From Lactifluus volemus (lineage: Eukaryota; Basidiomycota; Agaricomycetes; Russulales; Russulaceae): 64,000 nucleotides of DNA. The position numbers and the translations under genes were made by a program. The stretch is from positions 868,001 through 932,000 of the forward strand of contig WTXI01000009.1 in NCBI GenBank assembly GCA_022376515.1, written 5' to 3'. Below the pieces are notes generated by a model that was not told the DNA's origin, did not search any database, and was given only the letters and a program-made list of their open reading frames with translations. Position 1 is the first letter of the stretch. Each line of letters starts with the position of its first letter. Positions 55,021 to 64,000 of this stretch are shown here, in pieces.

Positions 55021-57750
55021 TCACAGTTGCCACATGATGCACCTGCTTTGCGAAGTCTCCCCATTTTTCTGGAACGTTGCTGGTCCTTTGGCCGGTGGAG
55101 GGTGCACCGGAGGAGGATCAGATGCTACAGGTGGTGAAGGCGAAGGCACCAGGGTTGATCCACTTGCTGATCCCTGGTGACGACGCCCAAGACTGCCGAC
55201 GAGAGGTTGTTGTTGTTGCAACGGTGGTCTCCCCGGTGGCATTCCATAGGATTGCGCAGGAGGGATGCGAGGTGATGGATACCCACCGGGTGCCGGGCTG
55301 CCCGCATGAACCTGTGGCTGTGGTGGAGAAGGGTATCCACCCTGAGCGCTTATGCTTGCTTGCCGTGAACGATACCCGACATCGCCGGCCGAGCCAGGAC
55401 TGCTGCTTAACGGCACCTGTTGCTGCTGCGGAAGTCGCTACGGGTGAGGATAACCTTCCGAAGAGTTCAGGTTTGAGATGCCTGCACCGCTCAAAGACGG
55501 TCGACGTCTGCCGTCAGCTGCATGGCCGTAACCGCCGTCATTGATTGGACGCATGCCCGCGAAAGGACAATCGAGCGGTTGTGCTGTGCCGTGATGGTGA
55601 GCGACCGAATTCTTGCAAATGTTAGCGACGACTTGTTGGCCATTCTGTCGGCCGCCGTGGCGTGGTCCTCCACGAGCATTGGAATGTTGCTTAGCCTGAG
55701 TACGCTTACGCATGAGGATAGTTTCCGTTAGGTTATCGTATTCCTGGCGGGAGAGGGCCTGCGGCGCAGGCTGGGAGAGCGCGGCGAGCCGATCAGTCAC
55801 GTCTGTATTCCCATGTTGAGATGCCTGGATACAAATGAGGAAATCATAAATTAAAGAAATTGACAGGACAACAGGCCGCTGACTTACGCGAGTGTACCAC
55901 TTGAGCGCAGCATCAATATCCTTTGGACCACCAACGCCAACTTCCATATAGTAACCCATGGCGAATTCAGCGCTAGGGAGGGCCTTGCGTGCAGCCTTTT
56001 CAGCAAAGGTGAATGCCAGAGATTCGTCCTTGTCGAAAGAATCAAGGGAATCGCGATGTCGACTAGGTTGTTTAACTCCTGATCAGCAACATTGATGGGA
56101 CCAGAAACTGGATCGGTGGAGTCGGTTTGATTTGGAGCCACATATAAACGGTCAACCAAGTTGATGACATCGCGAGACCAAGCGATTTTGGATGCAGGGC
56201 TGTTATTTGAACTCTGGACGGAAGGGAGAGCAACAATAAGAGATGATATCGTAGGAAGAGGGGCGGTGAGCGAAGGAGGGCTATTTGAGTTGGAAACCTG
56301 GCATTGTGCAGCAATGGAGGCCATTGCGATCCGTGATCATGTCTACGTTCGGCCAATCGACCGGTGCCTCTTTGCCATGTATGGTGTCTGCGGCGGTAAA
56401 AAGAGGCAGCATTGGGTGCTCTGGTGAACGTGCGCCGTTTTGGTCGATAATGCTAGTGCCGTTGTCGGGCTGCAAGGTGAACGGGACGGCTTGCACAGTC
56501 CACTGAGCTGGTGAGCCTGCGCAAGTTATTTATTATAAAGATTCAGATGTCGCACGGCTATACTCAACGCGAGGATACCCTCACCTGGGACTACAATTGT
56601 CAGATTTTCCGTGTTGACCCAGTTGTACGATGCTACGTATTTCACGTTTTTAATCGGGACGAGCTTTGGCATGCCGGTGCCACTGGCAGTGGACGCGTTG
56701 GTGCACGGATAGTCTCGATGATGGTGTCCAAACCCTGTTTGATGTTGGCTCCCTGAGGAAGACTGGGAGATGAGGCCTCCCACTCCTGATACTCTACATT
56801 TGGAGAGGACAGCTCGGGTTGACTAGGCAATGATAGTGATGGAGGGGTAGGGAAAATATGAGAATCATTGCTGGAATCTCTAGGGGAGACGATGGCGGAT
56901 GAGGGTGATGGTGGGATATGAGAAGGCTTCGAAACCTCGGGCGAGGTTTCAATATCTTCTACAAGAGTTCAGGTGGACGCCCACAGTGACGATTCGTCAT
57001 CGTCCGAGGGCTGCGGAGCAGAAGGATGGCCCCTTGGTTCGTCCGTATCGTCTGCTTCATCGTTATCGCTTTTGTCATGGACGGGAATCCGCTCTAGTAC
57101 TAACATAGACATTGTAATGAGTCATAATGAAGAGGCATCATGTTTAAGGAACTGACCAGGTTCAGCTACCCAACTAATCTGACGGTCATATGCGTCATTC
57201 CATGGCAGACACCTTGGCGTATCATTTTCTGTATGCGAATCCTCTTCCTCTTCATCAGAACCCTGCCTTTCGCGCAACAGTGTGGAAAAGGCGAGGTTGG
57301 GAACACATGGGGTTAGTCTTGAGCCATGTTCGGCGTATATGTGGGAACGCCACCATCATCAGTCGACTCTGCCGAGATATCTGGAGGTGCGACGGGAATG
57401 TGAGGTGGATGAGGTGAAGGTACTTGAGGGGGTGTATCTGAGCGGCGATTGTACGTCGAACGTGGGACGGGGGGTGCCTGACTGTGATCGTGATCGGGAG
57501 CGTCGTCCTCTTCAACTACCGGACCTCGCCGTTCCAGCGGGGTCTCGTAGCGGTATGTTGCGGAAGACGGTGACACCCCCATGAGTATGTCCAGACCATG
57601 TTTTCGACTACGCTCAACGCTAGGACTCCTTGCGTTCGGCGTCGGACTTCGCGCTGGAAGGTCGGGTTGAGCGTCGCTCTCATCACATGCAGTTTCGGAG
57701 GTGGGGAGAGGTAAAGCTGGCGTTTGCAATACAGGTGTCGTTGGAGACGC
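55021..57750 (-). pseudogene. Decayed mosaic: SKT5/Chs4-like gene with a second family's fragment
   Basis: On the minus strand, an N-terminal Pro/Ser-rich part (57729-57313, for example SSATYRYETPLERRGPVVEE) and an acidic part (about 57090-56960, with in-frame TGA) precede MPKLVPIKNVKYVASYNWVN (~56690) and DWPNVDMITDRNG (~56345). The last two belong to a different conserved basidiomycete family (from memory, often auto-named geranylgeranyl pyrophosphate synthetase). Then comes SKT5-like sequence: SIAAQCQVSNSNSPPSLTAP, SKIAWSRDVINLVDR, LNNLVDIAIP. The frame then shifts and most Sel1 repeats are missing; only FAEKAARKALPSAEFAMGYY and GVGGPKDIDAALKWYTR remain. Intron 55825-55887 is clean. TAG at 55438-55440 interrupts the Gln/Pro tail, which continues in frame to about 55021 without an obvious CAAX end. 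SKT5/Chs4 normally activates chitin synthase; this copy cannot. Confidence 0.65.
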
Positions 57751-58641
57751 TGCTGAGGGTGGTTCATGGTCGGGTCCGTTCCGACGGGAGGCGAATTATC
57801 CTCGTGGCGCCCGCTAGCGCTTCACCGGGCTCATCGCCACACCCACAGAGTAGTGGATCCTGGATGCAGCAGGAGCGAGGTCCGAGTCGCGGTTAACTCG
57901 ATGCACCGGCAGTGGAGAGGCGCTGGAAGCTGGTTTGGAAGGCCAGCCATCGAATGGTAATCATGATAGATCTTTACTTGGACAGTTGACGGACAACGCT
58001 AGGCTTTGTTGACGGTGAAGGGCGATGCGATTAAGTTAGGGATATAGACGCCTTCAAGAAACGTTGATAGTATCGACGACCTTGCGGAGGGCTTCATCAT
58101 CGAATGTCTGACTAACACAACTGGGATTGACGGCACCAACAACTAGCAAGACAAACAGTAAGAAACTGGTGAGCGTGGCCAGAAAAAAACAAGAAAAGAG
58201 CTGACCCTGCTGAGATCCCCTACCCATTTGGACTCCGGGTTCTGCTTTTCATCAGCAAGGTGAGAAATTTCTACCAGAACCGAGTGGAGGGGAGCAGAAA
58301 TGTTCCATTTGTTTGATTTTCCTTCCGCTGGACACCGAGCATCGACGAGAGGGGAACTGGGCAAGCGACTTTCAACTTATGCGAGAATGGCTGAATATGC
58401 AACTAGGAAGTGGAGGTACTGGATGTACACAAGAGGAGAAGTGCGCATAGGGTGGTCCAGCTATGGGCATTCTGAGAATCAGCGGTGGTGGAGGTTTCGA
58501 CTAAGCACGTGAGCTGGACTTTGGGCGTAACTCTGTCAGCCTCACTTTTGCGTTGTGTTATCGATCTCTCTTTCCAACCCCCACCATCAAGTCCAAGCTT
58601 TCGATCCTGTGCTTTTCTAGTGCTATCTCACTGTTGTTTCT
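57751..58641. other. Region between the SKT5-like remnant and the hAT gene
   Basis: About 0.9 kb. It may include the lost 5' end of the SKT5-like gene (to ~57900) and the promoter/left end of the hAT element. I could not find a terminal inverted repeat. Confidence 0.35.
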
Positions 58642-61600
58642 ATGGCTGGCAGAAAGCGACGCAATCCAAGCACCCCTTCCCCCAAGAAGAGGGCATCTCG
58701 GAGATCTAAGGCAACAACCGCGGCCTCAGGTTCTCGTGCTCGTGCTCGTGCTGACGTAATTCTTCCGGGCGGGGCTCTCCAGACAACCTTCCGTCTTGGT
58801 CTGTATCTCTATAGCTTCATCATCATTTATCTGGCTAAGGTTCCCTTGTTAGATCCCACAGCTGCCGGATCCTCTTCCCATGTCCCTCAACCTGAGCCTG
58901 AGCCTCAGCATCACGTGGGAGATGATCCTTTTATTGCACCTCCGCAAGCGTCTTCTCCTCACCTTGAGACTTTCAATCTCTCTACTATCTCTTCAGCATT
59001 ACCTGAGCCTGATATTGCTGCTCCTGATGATGCCTCAGGCTCTGCTCCTGATGAGAGACAGGCTTCCACCACCAATCTTCCAATTGACCCTGTTCCTGTT
59101 ACGCCCAGTCGCCGGCAGCAGCGTGCAAATAAACGGGCCTCAGGACCTGCTGGCAACAGAAAAGGTCACCATGCTAGAGATGTCTACACCTTTTTCAAGG
59201 ACAATAATGACAACAACTCAAGGAAGTGTACATTTTGCCTGTGAGTGACAGATTTTTCCATTTTTTAAAATAAAGCTAATATAAATTGTAGCACTGCTGA
59301 TGAAGCTAACAGCACACATGATGCATTTGCATATGGTCAAGGCACAGCTGTTGGCACACTCAGAAGGCACCTCCTTTATACTCATCGTGATGATTGGTTT
59401 ACTCAGTGTGACTTACGTGGCATTGAAATCAAAGGCAAGGAGGCTCAGGCAGCTTATGCAGTCTTTAAGGGCTCAGATCTTAGGCATGAAACTCAAGCAA
59501 GGCCTCAATACTCCCCTGAGGCTTTGGTTGATTCTCTGGTCAATTTAATTGCAGCAGATGATCTGGTAAGTGGTTATTTATTTATTTATTTATTTGAAAG
59601 GTTTAATCTTTTTATTAGCCCATCAATATTATCGAGTCTCCACGGCTTCGTAATGTTTTTCTTCTCCTCCACAGTGGCCTTCAAGACAGGGATATTCCTC
59701 ACCGTACAACAATGAGGACTAGAATCTTAGAGCGTCTTGATGAACTACTTGAAGAGCTATCTCATCAAATGCATGTATGTACCAGCTTATACTTTTGATG
59801 TGTAAATTTTAATTATTATTATTTTTAGCATGAGTCAACGGGAAAAATTTCGTTTACAATGGACACTTGGACAGATCTTGATATGAAGTCCTATATGGGT
59901 GTTACAGCTCACTGGGTTCAGAAATATCTTGTTCAAACACCTCGCGGGAATCAAGAGATGCTTAGGCTTCGTGCAGATCTTATTGGCTTTATAGCTATTC
60001 CTGGCAGTCATACTGGAGAGCGCCTTGCTGAGATTTTCATGTTTGTCATCAATCGTCTGGATATTGCTAAAAAGGTAAGACTTTAAAGATAAAGGATAGA
60101 TTTGAGCTTATATTTTCTAGATTGGTTGGGTGACCATGGACAATGCATCAAATAATGACACCTTCATTCTTGCTCTAGAGGAGACGCTTCAATCACAAGG
60201 GATCGACTTCCCTGGAGATGAGCGACGTATCAGGTATGATTTTTTTTTTGCTTAAACTTATCAACTAACTTGTAAGCAGGTGCTTCCCCCACATTGTCAA
60301 TCTAGCTTGTAAGGCTATGTTGAATGAAGTGGCTGAAGCAAATGATCATGAAGACACGATCAAAAAGCTGCAAAGTGTCATTCAATATGTGAGTGTTTTT
60401 CTTTTCTTTTCTTAAAGCTAATTTTATGATTGTATAGATTCGTGCCTCAGAATTGAGACGTACCACATTTGCCAACATTCTCACGTCCTTGAAGCTAGAA
60501 TCATTGAAGCTGATTCGCGATGTGGAGACAAGGTGGTCCTCAACCTATCTGATGATTGACAGGGCTTTGCAATTAAAGCAGGTGTGTATTAGATATGTAT
60601 AATGTTCTTTTTATTAATTTTAAGTATATTTAGGCCATTATTCACTTTTTACGTGATCATCAAGCAGATACTCGGCTATCAGTAGCTGATTGGAAGATGC
60701 TAGTCACTATGAGGGAGATATTTGAGGTTTGTGATATTCTACTCTTAAAGCTATAGCAAGTTAATCTAGTGCTTAGATTCCACATTCTTATCAGCAGTTG
60801 TTATCTGCAGAGAAAACCCCAACTCTTTTTGGCACCATCCCTTCATTCCAGGCTCTACTAGCAAGACTGGAAGATTATAAGAACAAGAATAGGGCAGTAT
60901 CTGATATTGTACAGTCTGGGATCTCAAAGCTTGAGGACTATGTGTATGAGACTAACAATGTTCCAGCTTATATCTTGGCTATTAGTAAGTGGTTCATATA
61001 GTCAAGGGGTGTTAGGAAGCACTAATGTGTTTTTTAGTTCTCAACCCATCTGTGAAGCTTGAGTGGTTTAAAATAAATGAACCAAGTTTTCTAGTTGAAG
61101 CCAGGATGATACTTGTCAACGCTGTAAGTCTTTACTTTTACCAGGCAAACTTTATTAATAACATTTTATAGCTCAAATCATATTACTCTCCAGCAGTCAG
61201 CCAACCTTCAGAGCCTCAGCACTCCTCACAGGCACTCACAAATAATCAAAAAGCTTTACAACTTCTTGGGCTTCGGATTGGTTCTTCAAACTCACATCAA
61301 GCTCAAGGCTATGGTGCTCTAGAAGCTGAAGTCGGCACCTACCTTGCTGTCCCTGCTCAAGATATTGAAAGTCTTATCTTCTGGCAGGTATGAAATCTCG
61401 TTGTATTAACATTCACATTCTCAAATTATAACAGGACAATCAGAAAGCATTTCCGACACTGTATAAACTTGCCATGGATATACTCCCCATTCAGGCTTCT
61501 TCAGTTCCATGTGAAAGGGTGTTTTCGTCAAGCAAGGAGACCATAACAGCAAAACGAAGTCAACTTAAACCACAGCTGGTCGAGGCCTTACAGCTTCTGA

Positions 61601-61746
61601 AATTTTCTGTGAAGCAAGGCCAACAGCTTAACTTCACCAAAGGGTTGGACCGAGACGAGGAGATTGAAGAGCTAGAGGCAAGGGAGGCAGCTCAGCCAAC
61701 AGAGGAGTTGGGGTCATACTTCAACAGTTTGCGAAATCGTAATTAA
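58642..61746 (+). CDS. hAT-family transposase, multi-exon, apparently intact
   Basis: The conceptual protein starts MAGRKRRNPSTPSPKKRASR with a basic, nuclear-targeting-like N-terminus. Across the first intron (from 59241, GTGAGT) is a BED-type zinc finger: VYTFFKDNN, KCTFC, then RRHLLYTH-RDDW (C-x2-C..H-x4-H). The catalytic region begins with FTMDTWTDLDMKSYMGVTAH (first Asp), continues with IGWVTMDNASNNDTFILALE (second Asp) and CFPHIVNLACKA. The C-terminal hAT dimerisation domain reads LPIQASSVPCERVFSSSKET, then ALQLLKF. The stop is at 61744-61746. About a dozen exons with short, A/T-rich introns are needed; each exon I checked is open. The A/T-rich introns differ from neighbouring genes. 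Could be an active transposase or a domesticated gene; no flanking terminal repeats were identified. Confidence 0.85.
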
Positions 61747-61908
61747 GTCGATGTACTTTGTCTAGCAAAGCCTGTGCCTGCACCGGAGAGTTAAATAGTT
61801 TTGAAGCACACCACAGCGTAGGCAGTTGTCAGGTGCCTTGCACAGCAAACGGACGACGCTAACTTCAACTCCTTGTGAAACCGGGTTTGTCAAGGACGCT
61901 CTCATGTT
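61747..61908. other. Short convergent spacer
   Basis: 162 bases between the hAT gene stop and the GPI13 stop. No repeat matching the hAT left side was seen. Confidence 0.4.
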
Positions 61909-64000
61909 CTACAATGTTCTCTTCAGCCGTCTCACTACCTCGATTTGCAACTGACCAAACACACGACCAACACGACCGACGACGTGACCGACGACGGCCA
62001 TCAACCCGATGATCAAGACGAGATCGACGAGCAAGAGTTGGAACGCGGCGAGAATGTACCTCGGCGCGAACACTTTCCAAACCATGAGGTGACGTCGGAG
62101 CCAAGCGGCACTCGACGCGGTACCTAACAACAACGTGGTCAAATATTGTGAGATTCCGAGGCAGGCTCGAGTCGAGTCCAATAGCGCTGCCGCCCCCGCC
62201 GAGCGTCGCTCTTCTTCTCGATCTTGATCTTGGACTTGTTGTTGTTGTTGTTGTGGAGCTCGGTTCCAAATGGCCAATAGAGGAGCTGCAGAGGCGATGA
62301 GCACCGTGGGGCCCAACGTGTTGAGCACGACGAGGATGGGAGAGAGTGGATAAGATAATTTTGAACTGAGCGTGACTGTGCTTTTCCATTGCAAACTCGA
62401 CAATGTGGCTTGATGTCCAGTTGCGAAATAAGGGGGTTGGGCTAATAACACGAGCGGCGCAATCTCGTCAAATGACGTCGTCGTCGTCATCGTCGTCCCT
62501 CCTGGTGCTGTGCTGCTACCTTGTTGTAGGTGAGCTAACGTGGCGGCAGGATCGAGGGCAAAGCTCGATTGTAGACCGCGCGCGTCACGCGTCGCATCTA
62601 CGAGCTCTAAATGCGCAAGCAGAGCGATAGTGGCGAGTGCCAAAGTGATCTGTGCGCTCGGTTGCGAGGCTAGCCATACCGGTACGAGCGCGAGCGTCCA
62701 CAGGAGCACAAATGGTGCTCCAAACGCATTGGCAAACCCCAACACCACCACTCGAACTCCCTTCTTTTTTGTCTTTGCGGCGCCGGTTCCGGTGTCCGAG
62801 GAAACGTCTAAGGTGACGGGGACGAGAGTCCAGAGCGCGATACCGCCTAGAGCCGCGATCAAACTCGTCCATGCTAATATCGTACGTATCGTGCGAAGAT
62901 CGACGAAATACGTAGCTGTAGCACCACTAGCACCTGACGAGTCGAGCCATTCGAGTAACCAACAGGCCGAACCTGCCACCAAAGCCGTTGGGGAAACAAA
63001 GGCTCGTCCATGCGCTCGTACTTCCCGCGGCCGCGCTGCTGGGTCCTTACGTCGTGCGTCGCCGTGTGCTCGCCAGGTCCAAATCGGATAATGGAATAGC
63101 GCCCCTTCTTGTGTTGTCGGTGGCGGTTCCGCAGCGGCTGCGTCGGTACCACCGGAGAAGAAAAACGTCACATGGCACCAAGGTTGTCGTTCCTCGCGGC
63201 AGACGGTACTGACGGCCATCAACCTGACGCAGACCACGAAAAACGCGCAAAACGCGAGGATGCGACGCCGCAGACTTGCAGTCGGCGCTGATAGTGCGAT
63301 GAGAAGCGGTGGGAGGAGTGTAAAGGGGAGCAGGAAGGCTACCGCGCGGTCTTCCCAAAAGGTGTACGAGTTGGAGACAAAGGCGATCGAATGGAGGAGT
63401 AAAACGACGAAAGAGGAAGAGAAACGGAATGGTGGTTTTTGAGGGGGCGGCGGAGGCGATGATAGGCCGAGAAGAACGTCAAGGGTGGAACAAAGTGAGG
63501 CCCCGAAGAGAATAAATTGAACTGCGGTCACTCCGTCAAACAGCTGAACAACGCTCCCAAGGGATGCATGTGTAACTCACCCGAGCGCTACGCCCACGCC
63601 CAAAGATGTCACAATCACTCGACGGAGAGAGGCCAAATAGCGGTCCCACTCATCCAGTGAGTACCGTCCACTACGCGCATAGACCGTCCAGCCGACACAA
63701 AGGCTGAGCGCGACCACGACTAATCCTGCCACCATGAGCACGGGGTTGAATCGCGCCCAGAGAGAACGGCACGTCTCGAGCGCCAGACGCGTGAACTCGA
63801 CCGCCGCTGCTTCTAGACCTGGCTCGCCACTGGCGTGCGAGAAGAAGTTGGTCCAAGAAGTTTGCAGCACGCTCCACACGCCGTCGAGTTCGGCGCCAGA
63901 AGCGCTGTTGCGATACGCCTCGAGATAGGAGCGCACCTGACGTGCGTTGATATCGAGCGCCTTGGCGTATTCACCGGCGGCACGATCACGCCAGAAGAGC
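61909..64000 (-). CDS. GPI13: GPI ethanolamine phosphate transferase 3, C-terminal membrane part (partial)
   Basis: The stop is at 61909-61911; the gene continues past the right edge, so its catalytic lumenal domain is not in the window. The visible part is a multi-pass membrane region. At the right edge the frame reads NARQVRSYLEAYRNSASG, then a helical linker and VLMVAGLVVVALSLCVGWTV. After an intron around 63532-63580 it continues VQFILFGASLCSTLDVLLGL and about ten further hydrophobic segments (for example LVDLVLIIGLMAVVGHVVG near the end). This matches the Gpi13/PIG-O family, which adds phosphoethanolamine to the third mannose of GPI anchors in the ER. The exact splice acceptor is unclear: the GTGAGT donor at 63580 does not meet the downstream frame at the nearest CAG. 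Confidence in the family is good, not complete. Confidence 0.72.

Noticed and set aside
54564..55064. Minus-strand frame with SCGNCERRDTPL, resembling half a GATA zinc finger
   Set aside because: Only the first Cys pair is present, and it overlaps the end of the SKT5-like tail in another frame; treated as chance.
1..64000. CRISPR arrays, operons, bacterial promoters, rRNA or tRNA genes
   Set aside because: The window is intron-rich fungal DNA; I saw no regularly spaced repeats, and no cloverleaf or rRNA sequence that I could support by eye.

Overview
This window is eukaryotic nuclear DNA from a filamentous fungus, most likely a basidiomycete of the Agaricomycetes. Genes carry many GT..AG introns of about 45-70 nt, and the conserved genes (Cdh1, Spt7, penta-EF-hand protein, Gpi13, SKT5-like protein) read as basidiomycete versions. 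A Rhizoctonia/Ceratobasidiaceae-type genome is my best guess; that is inference, not shown by the sequence. Gene models were assembled by hand by checking reading-frame phase across each splice junction.

Left part (1-33 kb): an accessory region dominated by at least nine copies of one family whose proteins carry two BTB/POZ-like halves. The copies are 1-360 (partial), 6540-8191 (decayed), 9067-11207, 12139-14207, 14969-16894, 18399-20390, 21416-23423 (-), 24133-26112 and 31085-33045 (-). A phase-0 intron sits between the two halves in each copy where I could check it, and the second half restarts at a conserved [AQ]-E/Q/A-x motif. Two single-copy-looking genes of unknown function lie near the left end (1523-4005 and 4839-6400), the second with two possible beta-grasp-like ends. 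Behind the array are remnants of a MATE transporter, an F-box-like gene with a coiled-coil tail (27997-29895), and dispersed repeats that flank the last BTB copy.

Middle (35-46 kb): ordinary housekeeping genes. These are a short protein of unknown function (-), the APC/C activator Cdh1 (-), a divergent SAGA subunit Spt7 with bromodomain and histone-fold region (+), and two tandem penta-EF-hand genes, the second carrying an apparent one-base frameshift.

Right part (46-64 kb): a second, broken F-box-like gene is split by a full-length Ty1/copia retrotransposon (590-bp LTRs, CCAAT target duplication, tRNA-iMet-half primer site, one uninterrupted Gag-Pol frame). It is followed by a decayed mosaic of SKT5/Chs4-like sequence and a second family, an apparently intact hAT-family transposase gene, and the 3' part of the GPI ethanolamine-phosphate transferase gene GPI13, which runs off the right edge.

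The most unusual part is the dual-BTB array. BTB proteins commonly act as substrate adaptors for CUL3 ubiquitin ligases, and this array shows active turnover: tandem and inverted copies, frameshifts, lost start codons and several types of short 3'-terminal exon. Its function is unknown.
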